This document shows positions 10,745 through 22,508 of a DNA stretch of 64,000 nt, one piece after another. Location: NCBI GenBank assembly GCA_031772625.1, contig CM062808.1, positions 139,540,605 to 139,604,604 of the forward strand. Reading direction: 5' to 3'. The position numbers and the translations under genes are program-made. The notes under the pieces were generated by a model that did not search any database, had not been told where the DNA came from, and saw only the letters and a list, made by a program, of their open reading frames with translations. Each line of letters begins with the position of its first letter. The stretch's first letter is position 1. Source of the DNA: Pinus tabuliformis (lineage: Eukaryota; Streptophyta; Pinopsida; Pinales; Pinaceae).

Positions 10745-12960
10745 TGTTATCACCAAAATAGGACCCTGATAGGCTGCTGATCAGACTATCTCGGTGTAAC
10801 TATTTCAAACCAATCTTTAGACTAAGGCTTAGCCTCCTCAGCCTGAGAGGGCTCTCTCAAAGGGTTAATGATTTAGATTAAAGATATGAATAGATGGCTA
10901 ACTCTATGGTTTGTAATTGTATATGTTTATAGGTTGAAAGATGAAGGCTGGCTACCATTGGGCTATGGAGTCAAAGTATGTTTCAGTACCACAACAAGAT
11001 CAGCTTAACATGAAGTCAGGGCATTCAGCATTTGAATATTCAGAACACAACACACATATGGAACCACAACTCATAAGTGCACACAGGAAGTCAGAGCACA
11101 ATCAGTGAATTCTGAGTGATTGTACACCTATGCAACTGTAAACAAAACTAAGGAAAGGACAACACACATTCTGAGTATAAGAAATCCTTCGTGAATCCTG
11201 AGTAGTGAAGCCAAAGCATTCTACCTAGCATGGAAGTCAAGGCATTATAGAGTTCGAGTGTAGAAATGACAATACAAAACAGTGAAACATAGTAAGTTTA
11301 TCTATGAAGGAAGTCAGAGCATCAATGATGAATTCTGAGTATCATAAGTAAACACCACTGCAATGTAAGTATTGGAAGATGCCATCATAACAAGAACATA
11401 CAAGAACTCTTCATGAATCTTGAGTTGTCTAAGTAGAAATCTGCATTAGGTTAAAAATATACACAGTCTGCACATAGAGCAGTAGCTGAGCCAAAAAGTC
11501 TCCAACCCTTTGCTAATTCAACCTCTTGCTCTATATAAAGCATTTACAATTAGGATTCCATCATCCCTCATCAAGAGAATTCGAATTTTCCATCAGTGAC
11601 ACCTATTCTAACCATAAAACAAGACTTTAAATGCATTTGACACCTAACTAGCAGTCCTAGAGACCTAATACAACTAGGAGTGTAACTCCTTATTATAATT
11701 ACAACAAACTTATCTAAACATTTAAAACATTCTTTGACACCTAACACTCCATGAAGTCGAATTTGATGAAGCCTCCCACGTGGTCATCTGACTGCTGAAG
11801 ACAAACCCTAGAAATTAGGGAACATGTTTCCCTGTTTTTAGGTTTAGGATCCCTGAAAATGGCACGTGGGAAAGAGCCTTTATCTCCTCATCCATGACAC
11901 ATTTTACGAAACTGAAGGATGTTTTTGTAGCCCATGTTGTCTAGAACAAAAACCTCTCTTGGTTTTTTAAAACATTCCTCCAGCTGTTCAGAATCTGTCC
12001 TTGAAAAACACGTGTCAAACAGGAAACTGTCCCTTGCTCTGTTCTGGCTGAAAAATAGGTCTTGGGACAAAGGTCATAACTTCTCGCAAAAAATGTATTT
12101 GGAAAACATGAATGAGGTTTTTGTGAAAAAATCCATGCTGAACGAAAACCTCTTTTTTTTTTTTGAAACACTACTCCAGCTGCCTAGAATCGATCCTTGA
12201 AGAAGACGTGTAAAACAGGAAATTTTGATTCTTTGAAAAACTGCACCTACAGCAGTTTTGTAGCGCAACTTTGGTCACCCGTTTCTCCCAGATCATAATT
12301 AATTTGAGGAAACTGAAGGAGGATTTTTTGAATAAATCCATGCTGAACAAAAACCTCTCTTGGGTTTTTGAAACATCGTTCCTACCGCCCAAAATAAGTC
12401 TTTGAAAAACCGTTGTCAAACAGGAGATGAAAAACTGCACCTACAGCAGTTTCGTAGCGCAACTTTGGTCCTTCATTTCTCCCAGATCATAATGTATTTG
12501 AAGAAAGTGGAAGAGGTTTTTTTACTTTAGTATCTTAGGAATAAAAACCTCTTTCAATTTTCATAGATGAGTTTTCAACTGCTCAGAAAAGCTTCTGGAA
12601 GTTAACTAGTAAAACAGTTTTTTCTGCTGAAACAGGCTGCTACAGGGGTTTCGTAGCGCTTTGAAAACATTGATTTCGTAGCGCAAAACAGGATTTTTAC
12701 ACTGTCTGCGCTACGAAAATGTGGATTCGTAGCTAGTTTCAAAATTTCTCCGAAATTATGTGAGATATGTCTTCTAAACACATGGTGAGGCTTCTAGGAC
12801 ATGGAATGAGGCTATCAAACTTTATTTGAAGATGGACATGAGACTCTAACCCTATGACTTAGACTCTAAAACATAAAAATGACTTCACCATGACTGATAC
12901 AAGAATTGAGAAACCATGTAAGTTGTCCAAATTTTTTAAGGAAGTTTTACAGTGATAACA
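10745..12960 (-). repeat. Element G 5' LTR (right copy)
   Basis: 2,216 bp, with the same termini and internal hairpin array as the left copy. Differences are scattered substitutions and small indels: for example, the first hairpin arm reads GGATG and not GGAGG, and a 10-bp repeat unit is lost near 12896. Confidence 0.95.
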
Positions 12961-15008
12961 GAATGGAAAATCCCCACATCCATAAAGCATCTGTGATGAT
13001 TTCTCGGGTTGACGAGGAATTATTGCAATTTTGTTAAGAATTATAGGCAAATAGTAGAACCTCTAACAACATTATTGAACAAATATGCATTTTCATGGAC
13101 TCCAGAAGCAACGAAGGCCTTTGAACCTCTTAAAGAGGCAATGTTCCAAGCACCGGTCTTAGCTATGTTAGACTTCACAAAAACATTTATTGTGTAATTT
13201 GATGCCTCGGGAAATGGAATTGGTGTTGTTTTAATGCAAGAAGAAAGACACATTTCTTTCGGAAGTCGTACAATCAAAGGAAAGTATTTACACAATGCTA
13301 TTTATGAGAAGGAAATGTTGGAAATACTACATGCACTTAAGAAATGGTAACCCTACCTAATGGGAAGACACTTCAAGGTAAAAACGGATCATGATAGTCT
13401 TAAATAATTTTTAGAACAAAGGTTATGTTCAGAAGAGTAGCAAAAATGGGTCACAAAGATGTTGGGTTATGACTTTAAAATCATCTACAAAAAAGGAAAG
13501 AAAAATGTTGTGGCAGATGCACTCTTAAGAAAGGATGAGTATGTGGAAGAATTTCTTTGTGCCATTTCTATTATCCAACTAGATTGGATAAATGAAGCAA
13601 GGGATGAATGGAAGAATGATGAAGAAGTTTGGGCACTCATTCAAAAGTTATAACAAGATCCCAGTACATCTTATACATTTAGCTAGAAAAATGATTCGTT
13701 GTGGTACAAATATTTCTTATACCTACGTAAGAATTCCCAACTCAAGCAGAAGATTCTTATGGAATTGCACACCTCTCCCTTAGGAGGGCACTCAAGATTC
13801 TAAAAACTTTCCAGAGGTTAAGAAGGAATTTTTTTGGGATGTTTTAAATCAGATATTCAAAAGTTTGTGGCGAAATGTTTGGTTTGCCAACAAAATAAAG
13901 TTGAAATGACTAAGACCCCGGGTCTATTACAACCTTTATCCATTCCAAGCCAACGTTGGGAGGAGGTTTCAATGGATTTTATCACAGGCTTACCCAAGTC
14001 TGAAGGAAAGAGTGTCATCATGGTGGTAATTGACAGACTTACCAAGTATGCACACTTTTGTGCACTATGGAATCCATTTAAAGTTAGTATATTTTCTACT
14101 GCATTTATGGAAACAATTCAATAGCTACATGGAAACCCAAAGATAATTGTAAGCGACAGAGATCCCATTTTCATAAGAAATTTTTGGAAAAAATTATTTT
14201 CTTTCCTTGGTACTCAGTGAGCTCATATCTAATCTTATCATCCTCAATCTGATGGGAAAATTGATATAGTAAACAAATGTTTGGAAGGATATCTTTGTTT
14301 CTTTGTATCTGATAAACAAACACAATGGGTTAAGTGGTTGCCTCTGGATGAATGGTGGTATAACACTTCCTTCGATACTGCAGCAAAAATGACCCCATCT
14401 ATGGCACTTTATGGATATTATCCATCATCCATCACATCATATTTAAGAGAAAATTCTAAGTTTCAAGCAATGGAAGATCACATCGAGCATCAACAGCAAG
14501 TTCTCCAACTCTTAAAGGATAACCTCACTTTGGCACATAATAGAATGAAACAATAGGCAGATCAACATCGCAGCAAAAGAAGTTTTGATGTAGGTGACCA
14601 GGTATTCCTACGGCTACAATCATATAAACAAATGTCCCTAAAGAAATTTAAGAAGGATAATAAATTATCACCAAAGTATTATGGTCTGTACAAGGTGTTG
14701 CAAAAGATTATTACTATGGCATACAAATTGGAGCTTCTTGCAGCTTCAAGAGTGCACCCAATTTTCCGTGTTTCATGCTTAAAGGAGGTTATAGGTGACA
14801 AATTCCCAGTTCAAACAATACTGCCAGAATTTGGTGAGGAAGTAAAAATTATATTGGAACTTTAAGTAGTCATAGAAGCAAGAACTTGACAGCTACAAAA
14901 TCGATTAATTTCGGAGTATCTCATCAAGTGGAAGAACTTACCCACTGAAGATTCCACATGGGAGGGTGAGAATTTTATACAGAAGCACCCAGAACTACTC
15001 AAGCATTG
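12961..15008 (+). pseudogene. Chromovirus RT end, RNase H, integrase and chromodomain
   Basis: It resumes the polymerase cut by element G. It shows GLTRNYCNFVKNYRQIVEPL (about 13005), RNase H FDASGNGIGVVLM and NAIYEKEMLEILHALKKW, the tether KKGKKNVVADALLRKDE, and integrase zinc finger pieces (LHTSPLGGH...CLVCQQNK). The core has MDFITGLPKSEG, VSDRDPIF and a third catalytic block reading GKIDIVNKCLE. A chromodomain follows (LISEYLIKWKNLPTEDSTWEG, about 14910-14965), which places it among chromoviruses. The usual catalytic Glu of the third block is Asp here. At least seven in-frame stops are present (for example about 13197, 13349, 13440, 14124, 14217, 14556 and 14865). Confidence 0.9.
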
Positions 15009-15038
15009 AGGACGACACTTTTTTGAAAGAGAGGGGCA

Positions 15039-15171
15039 TGTTAGGTCCCTATAATACTAGTGATTACGCCATTACTATTGTCATTGTAACCCGTATTATT
15101 ATTATTGTGCCTCTATTGTCCCCATGTTGATATTATTATGCCCCATAAAATCCCACTATTGTTATTGTTGT
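15039..15171 (+). repeat. Chromovirus 3' LTR, first part
   Basis: Starts TGTTAGGTCCCTATAATAC directly after a purine tract and is interrupted by element L at 15172. It is rich in TTATTATTATTG. Confidence 0.7.
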
Positions 15172-17277
15172 TGATCTGAAATGGGGCACTAAAGGCTTCT
15201 TGTGAGCTTACAAGAACCTCCCCCACTCCAAAGCTTATATTTTCCCAAGATCTATGCTTATGGTTGACGATTTATGGAAATAAGTACTTGAAATAGGTGT
15301 ATGCTTGTGTTTGCTTTTAGACTGTTCAAGTGCTTATGTACATTTGCTAATGCTGATGTAAAACACACATAAAAGTAAAATACAGCAAATAAACAAACAC
15401 ATAAGACAACAATATAATAAGGAGTTCACCCAAACCTCTTGGCTACGCCTCTGTGAGCTCTAATCAACTCAACTAGGCTCTCTGGGATTATGGTAATCTT
15501 TCTTTTACAAGTTCCACACTCAACTCCATTGGTTTACAACTGAACCTATGTGTTTAGAATACCATCTTATCCTTGGCTATCCATACTTTGCAGACAGATC
15601 TAGGCTTCTCTAGACTAGACTCCTTCAATCAACGCTTTGAGCTATCATGAGCTCTAGCTTGCACCAACTCCCTTAGAATTCTTTCATTGTCTCTGGGATA
15701 CATTCTTCTATCTTCATCACACTTTGGACATCAACAGTTCCTTGATCATTTAATCTCTTTGCTGTTTTGAAACTTCATTATCGCTCCATGGCTCTTAGAA
15801 GTCTTCAAGATTTTCTAAACTCCATCTCAATGGATTGAGCAGTCCCCTACAGTTACCTCGACTATTGGAACCTTGAGAATGAACGTTGGTTCTATTCTCT
15901 GCAACTACCTCCAACCTCTGGTGGCTTTTGCCCCTACTCTCGGCTCTGGCTCTTGGCTCTGTCTCTCGGATCTGGCTCTTGGCTCTCTGGCTCCTAGGCT
16001 TTGCAACTCTGTTGTGCTCAAGCTATCTGGCCCTGCAACTTTGTTGCGCTCAAGTTCTCCAGCCCTGCAACTCTGTTGCACTTAACTCTCTGAAGAAAAG
16101 ACCCCTTTTCCATCGCCCCCAACCTCTGGTGGATTCTCTGGCTTTCTTGAGCTCTGAGTCTCTATGACTATGTGGCTCTCTGTGTTTCTCTCGGCCTCCG
16201 TGCATTCCCTTGTTAATTGTGTTCTGTGTGTTTTTAACACATTTGTTACAGTCCACCTCCATCATGGAGAACCGCTCGTTCAACAAAAGAATCCGTTTTC
16301 AATTGAAATGAACTGGCAGCACGGGAAACCTGGTCGTTTGGCCTTCCTCTGCCTTAATTCTGAAAATAGCCACATAATAGAAATACACAGGTGAATGCAT
16401 GAAAAACACATCATGAGCCATTTAGCCAGACTTCAAATAATATAGAATTGCATCTATATCCCGCTCGGGTCCGTGTTCTTCATCGCTCATCACAAATCCC
16501 ATTGCCTATGGAAAAACATCAATACACGGGAAATACACTAAAAATAAGAAATTCCGGATTTCAAAATTTATGCAATCGTGTACATAAACCTTATCAGGTC
16601 TGTGCCTTGATCGCTTATCGCAATCGCAATAGGCAAGAGCCTCGGTTCATAGCCCAGGACTGTAGCGATGTGATATTCCACCTTTAAATCTCCACCGTCC
16701 GATTAAGCTCGCGATCCAATAGTCCAAATGTGATCCCATCATCGCTCATCGTAATATCATGTCGTCGCTTCATCACACACTATCATTTGATGGACTGTGC
16801 CGATGTGATACAATGTTTGATGGACTGTGCCGATGTGATACATATATATCACCGATGTCGATCACTGATCCCACTCATCGCAATCGCAAGTCATCTCTAC
16901 CCGGGGTTCCGATATCACATGAAGGCCTACCTTCGATGCGATCAATCAGAGATCCTTAAGGCCTGCGGTTAAGTCCACCCTTTGGATGCTTGCGATGCGA
17001 TAAAAGGTTGTGATGTGATTTCTTAAAGGAACACAAATATTTTCCCTTAAGTCCCATTTAATAAGAAATTTCCTGCTTTTCTAAGGATAATGGGCAATCT
17101 TCTTTTTGCAATAACTTCTTCATCTGAAGTCTGTTTTAGCCCATTCAAGTTGTGTTAGATTCAAAATGAAGAGATCTATGCAATGAGACTGTTTCCAGGA
17201 GCATCCTTTTACTTTTAGTTTCCTCTGTGAGGAACATTTTTAGACTTAGAATTCTATGTTAGATCCATTTTGGATCA
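15172..17277 (-). repeat. Element L 3' LTR (left copy)
   Basis: 2,106 bp. It includes a GGCTCT-rich low-complexity tract (about 15920-16160), a 30-bp tandem duplication (TTTGATGGACTGTGCCGATG at about 16786 and again at 16816), and many GATGCGATA / TATCGCAATCGC words between 16460 and 17010. Open frames in the CT-rich tract are low-complexity artefacts. Confidence 0.9.
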
Positions 17278-18349
17278 TGCCTTCCCACTAAAAATATTTT
17301 GGACTCCAAAAGACTGATATACTGATCTGAATAGTAAATGAGGCTACATCACCCTCTTCTTTAAGCCTCCATACACTTGCCTTGCATAGTGCCTCTGAAC
17401 CAAAGCCTTTAAACACTTTCCTTCCTAGATGTGCTTGTTGTCTTGGGAAGAACTGTCTTCCTCCTTGAATTCATGCAGAACTCCTGCTGAGAAGGTTACA
17501 AAAGGTAGTTTGAACTTCTCTTCCTTGATCATTGATCCAAGGTGTCTCAAACAAATGTGAAGTTGCATCTGCTTCACAAAATTTTCATTTGTACCTGTTT
17601 GACATATTTTCAATAACAACCGTTAATAACAACAAGATTACAGACAACAACTAGATGGCCTAAACTCCTGCTTCAACAAAAGAAACAGATTTCACATCTT
17701 GCAAACACCTCCATGTTTTTACATCTGCATACAAATGATTGACTAGATAACAAGCCAACAAAACATGCCTTTAAAACAATTGAATCTTCAATTCAAGCAT
17801 GTAGAAAAAGAATTCTATAGTTCTTTTTCAAAGATGAAACACTTCATCATTATCTCCATCTCGGAGACCAAATCAATTTTTCTCAAGTCAATATTGCATT
17901 ACATGCATGTTTACAACAAAGTAATCAATCCTTCAAGTTAATCACACATACATGTTCAAATACAAGTAAATCATCAACACCCATGTGTTTATGCACATCA
18001 TTCTCATGCATGCATTTCATCCTTCAACTTTCGCTTAAGTACATTGTACTTTTGAAGATGAAATGAATATAATGTTGTAGCAATAAAGTGAGCCACCTAC
18101 TCAACTTTTCCATTCACCTTCTTGGTAAAACCTGCAACTTGCATCTCATTAACAAAGAAATGAAAATAGATGTGATACATTTCTTTTCACATAAAAATAT
18201 ATGCAACCTTAATTAGATAAGAACTCTAACCATTTCTTACCAATCCATCTCAAAGGTCCTTCCTTTGTTTGCAGATCAACATCAGCATGTGAATCGTCTT
18301 GAAACACATCAATCATGGAATCTCTCTTTCCATTCTACCATTTTCTCTT

Positions 18350-19458
18350 TCCGCCCTCTTCAACTTTTATGGAAGCATTATTGGATTCAAAGTCCAACAA
18401 TTTGCAGTAATATGTCATTTCTTATGGCAATAAGTGCAACACATGTGCATCTTCTTGACAACATGATTTTCCTTGTCCAGTGGAACTTTGGCTTCTTGCT
18501 TCTTTTCCTTCAAAATTTTCCTGTATGTGGCCATTCTCTTCCAACATCTAGAAACATTATGGTTACCCAAACTACAAAAGGAACATGCAATTCTTTTCCC
18601 ATTCTTATGTGGAAAATTACCATGTTGAACACAATCAAAAGGAATGTGTTTAGAACCAGATTTATACCTTTCTTTTTCACCTTTTTTGACTCCATGAGGA
18701 GGTGAATTGAATGAAGAAGTAGCTCCCTTTGGAACACCATCAATCTCTTCAAGGCTATCAGCGTTTCCACAGCTCTTTGGTTCAAGTGCATGCTTATGAA
18801 CACCTGCATCTTGCAAATGATGTTTCAAGCTATTGCATTCCCCATGAATACGATCTTTACACTTTTGAGGTAGAAGACCTTAAATGAAACTCCTTCTTAG
18901 AACTGTTTCAATGGCCTTCATGGCAGCTTTGGAACTTTCTCCATAAGACTATCCATAGCCAAGACCCAAATACTTAGGCCTTTCCTCAACCATTATTGGC
19001 TCAAAAATACCTTGTGCATGTTTGCCCAATCCTTTTCCTTCATAGCACATCTTGGACATTAACTTGGAACCTATGCCTCTGGTATGTTTTTCAAAAGAAC
19101 CAACATAAGCATTCTTAGAAGAATTTGAAGACAAATAGGAATTATTTACCTCTTCTTCAAGTTGATACTTGATTAAGGCTTCTTTGGCAACAAAGAGCTA
19201 TGTCTCCAACTCATGCATCCTTTTCAGGTTCATATTTGCAATATGACGTTGCCTCTCTATTTCCTACAATTTGTTAGAAAGCAACTACTTCTCTTCCTTC
19301 ATGGAATTCAATTGCTCTCTAAGTATGATGCTCATCCTTCCATCCTCATACATTTCTCTCACCATGTCAATCATGATGAACAAGTCTTGCTTCATGTCTT
19401 CATCAAAGAATCTTGTGATGAAGGAGAATTTTGAGGATTCACTTGTAGAAGTTGTCAT
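18350..19458 (-). pseudogene. Gag-like protein of element L with coiled coil, G-patch and CCHC knuckles
   Basis: One minus-strand frame, broken by stops, starts MTTSTSESSKFSF (19458). It shows a helical segment (REQLNSMKEEKQLL, then ERQRHIANMNLKRMHELE). Next is a G-patch-like segment [20 protein letters not shown] (about 19010-19080) followed by GIFEPI. Then come a CCHC zinc knuckle CSFCSLGNHNVSRC (about 18560-18600) and a second knuckle CTYCHKK-stop-HITANC (about 18395-18430). G-patch segments bind RNA or recruit DEAH helicases in host proteins. They are also known in some retroviral and retroelement polyproteins. The ORF lies where Gag should be, downstream of the primer site. Confidence 0.7.
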
Positions 19459-19897
19459 TATGCAAATGAACAAAATAACTTCAAACAAGATTAACAAAGA
19501 GCTTATTCAAGCAACCTTTTGCAACAAACCTCTTGTGCGTCAAGGATTGCTTTGAGGTCCTTTGGGATAAGAAGAATGCCTTCAAGCCTTCTTCCTTCTT
19601 GTCCTCTCCTATACTTAGCTATCAATAGCTTTCACCTTCACCTCTGCAAACTCAAACAATAGTTAGTTTACAAACAATCAAACAGTCTGAATTTGACTAT
19701 TTGAACACCTTTCAAGTCAAACATGCATATAGATTTCTATGTCCATCGAGAATCCTGATCTAATACCACTTTCATCATGATACAACATGCTTCATGATAC
19801 AACCTCCTCTGGTATAACTCAAGCCCTTATATCACCTTATTTTAAGGTGGGGGTTAATCAACATGATGCTCTGATATGACCAGCTTTGATATAACCA

Positions 19898-19909
19898 ATT
19901 CTGATACCA
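19898..19909 (-). promoter_or_regulatory. Primer-binding site of element L (initiator tRNA-Met type)
   Basis: On the minus strand TGGTATCAGAAT follows the right LTR by two bases. It matches the common plant TGGTATCAGAGC initiator-Met site except at the last bases. It sets the minus orientation of L. Confidence 0.75.
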
Positions 19910-21815
19910 CTTGATCTGAAATGGGGCACTAAAGGCTTCTTGTCAACTTACAAGAACCTCCCCCACTCCAAAGCTCATATTTTTCCAAGATCTATGCTTA
20001 TGATTGATGATTTGTGGAAATAAGTACTTGAAGTAGGTGTATGCTTGTGTTTGTTTTTAGATTGTTCAAGTGCTTATGTACATTTTCTTATGCTGATGTA
20101 AAACACAAACAACAGTAAAATGTAGCAAATAAACAAACACATAAGACAACAATATAATAAGGAGTTCACCCAAACCTCTTGGCTACATCTTCGTGAGCTC
20201 TAGTCAACTCAAATAGGCTCTCTGGGATTATGGCAATCTTTCTTTTATAAGTTCCACACTCAACTCCATTGGTTTACAACTGAACCTATGGGTTTAGAAT
20301 ACCATCTTATCCCTAGCTGTCCATACTCTGCAAATAGATCTAGGATTCTCTATACTAGACTCCTTCAATTAGCGCTCTAAGCTATCTTGAGCTCTAGCTT
20401 GCACCAACTCCCTCAGAATTCTTTCTCTGTCTCTGGAATACCTTCTTCTATATTCATCACACTTTGGACATCAGCAATAGATTGATCATTTGATCTCTTT
20501 GCTGTTCTGAAACTTCATTACCGCTCCATGGCTCTTAGAAGTCTTCAAGATTTTCCTAACTCCATCTCAATGGATTCAGTGGTCCCCTACAGTCACCTCA
20601 ACTATTGGAACCTTGAGAATGAATGATGGTTCTATTCTCTGCAACTACCTCCAACCTCTAGTGGCTTCTGCCTCTGTTCTCGGCTTTGGCTCTTGGCTCT
20701 AGCTCTCGGCTCTGGCTCTTAGCTCTCTGGCTCTTGGCTCTGGCTCTCTGGCTCTCAGGTTTTGCAACTCTGCTACGCTCAAGCTCTCCAGCCCTACAAC
20801 TTTTTTGCGCTCAAGCTCTTCGGCCCTATAACTCTGTTGCGCTCAACTCTCTGAAGAAAATACCCCTTTGCCATCGCCCCCAACCTCTGGTGGCTTCTCT
20901 GGCTTTCTCGAGCTCTGCAGCTCTATGGCTATGTGGCTCTCTGCGTTTCTTTTGGCCTCTATGCATTCCCTTGTTAACTGTGTTCTGTATGTTTTTAACA
21001 CATTTGTTACAGTCCGCCTCCATCATGGAGAACCGCCCATTCAACAAAAGAATCCGTTTTCAATTGAAATGAACCAGCGGCACGGGAAACTTGGTCATTT
21101 GGCCTTCCTCTGCCTTAATTCCGAAAATAGCCACATAATAGAAATACATAGGCAAACGCATGAAAAACACATCATGAGCTATTCAGCCAGACTTCAAATA
21201 ATATAGAATCGCATCTATATCCCTCTCAGGTTTGTGTTCTTCATCGCTCATTGCAAATCGCATTGCCTATGGCAAAACATCAATACATGAGAAATACACT
21301 GAAAATCTGAAATTTCGGATTTCAAAATTTATGCAATTTCATTCATAAATCTTATCAAGTTCGTGCCTTGATCGCTTATCGTAATCGCAACAGGCAGGAG
21401 TGGCGGTTGATAACCCAAGACTGTAGCGATGCGATATTCTGCCTTTAAATCTCCACCGTTCGATTAAGCTCGCGATCCAACGATTCAAATGTGAGCGCAT
21501 CATCGATCATCACAATATCACGTTGCCGCTTCATCACACACTTTCATTTGACACCTTCGATTGTGATTAGTGATTAAATCTCCACTGTTGATCTGCTCCT
21601 CGATCCAATGGTCGATATTCCATCGTGATCACTTTATCGGCCTTTCACAATCGCATTGTCTAACAGCCAACGATCTGTACAATGTCTAACTGCCATTGTG
21701 ATACATATATATCATTGATGCCGATCACTGATATCGCTCATTGCAATCCCAAGTCAGCTCTACTCGGGGTTCTGATATCACATGAAGGCCTGCCTCCAAT
21801 GTGATATGTCGGAGG

Positions 21816-22433
21816 TGTTGTGTGTGGAGCATGATTGCTCAGAGGCCTTTGTTTCAGCCGGATGTATACCCGAGGAAGTTTGTACACCCCTCCACGTAGG
21901 GGGGTGCGGGGGGGACAAGGGTTTGGGGGGGCCGATCCCCCCCGGCTGGGGGGTGCGGGGGCCAGTGGTCCCCCGGTGGGGGCTTAGGGGTAGCACCCCC
22001 GAAGCTAAAAACAAATGTAAAATTTCCTTGTAAAAGTATAGTAATTTCTAGTCAATGTGGGTCATTCATTAGGCAGATGATCTGACGGTAGAACTTATGT
22101 TTAGTTTAGGGCTTTTTGCCCTAGAAGGCAACCCCTCTCTTTGTATGAGGGTATTGTATTTGAGGCTGTGTAATAGATGTGTATTCTGTGAGTGAGAAAC
22201 AGAGAGGTGAGATTGTGAGAGAAAACAGAGGATATTACAGTGGATCTGCTGTAGGTTGTGTTTCTTCATTTTGCTGGATAATAGAAAGGAAGGACTGGCT
22301 GTTCGGGGTGGATGTAGCCCAAACTGGTTGAACCACATATATCCATGTCTCTCTTGTTTTATGTGTTTTCTGTGTTTATATTTCTGCAATATTTTATGTG
22401 TTCCATTGCTCCATAATATATAATCTTCTAACA
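21816..22433 (+). repeat. Element K 5' LTR, with an extremely G/C-rich core
   Basis: 618 bp. Positions about 21890-22005 are packed with runs of five to eight G and matching C runs, in sharp contrast to A/T-rich surroundings. The right LTR has the same tract at about 26578-26680 with many differences. A TATA-like box is not obvious. Confidence 0.95.
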
Positions 22434-22435
22434 AC

Positions 22436-22447
22436 TGGTATCAGAGC
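22436..22447 (+). promoter_or_regulatory. Primer-binding site of element K
   Basis: TGGTATCAGAGC, complementary to the 3' end of initiator tRNA-Met, two bases after the 5' LTR. This is the standard site in plant copia elements. Confidence 0.95.
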
Positions 22448-22508
22448 TGAAGGTCTATTTGGCTGATAAACTCGCAGGAAAGAAGGGTTCCTCGTTCGAG
22501 TGGGAGCA

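Larger units (their letters stand above)
7030..12960 (-). mobile_element. Element G: gag-only non-autonomous LTR retrotransposon (LARD-like)
   Basis: Two direct LTRs (7030-9256 and 10745-12960) each begin TGTTATCAC and end GTGATAACA, a perfect 9-bp inverted terminus. The flanking 5-bp target duplication is GAATG on both sides (7025-7029, 12961-12965). Internal DNA is only 1,488 bp. The single Gag-like reading frame, and a primer-binding site next to the right LTR, are both on the minus strand. So the right LTR is the 5' LTR. No protease, RT or integrase is visible. The LTRs look nearly identical by eye, so insertion was more recent than decay of the host chromovirus. Confidence 0.95.

Noticed and set aside
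15873-16394. Leu/Ser/Ala-rich open frames in the L LTR (also 20686-21206)
   Set aside because: Products of the GGCTCT low-complexity tract; no domain or consistent frame between the two LTRs.
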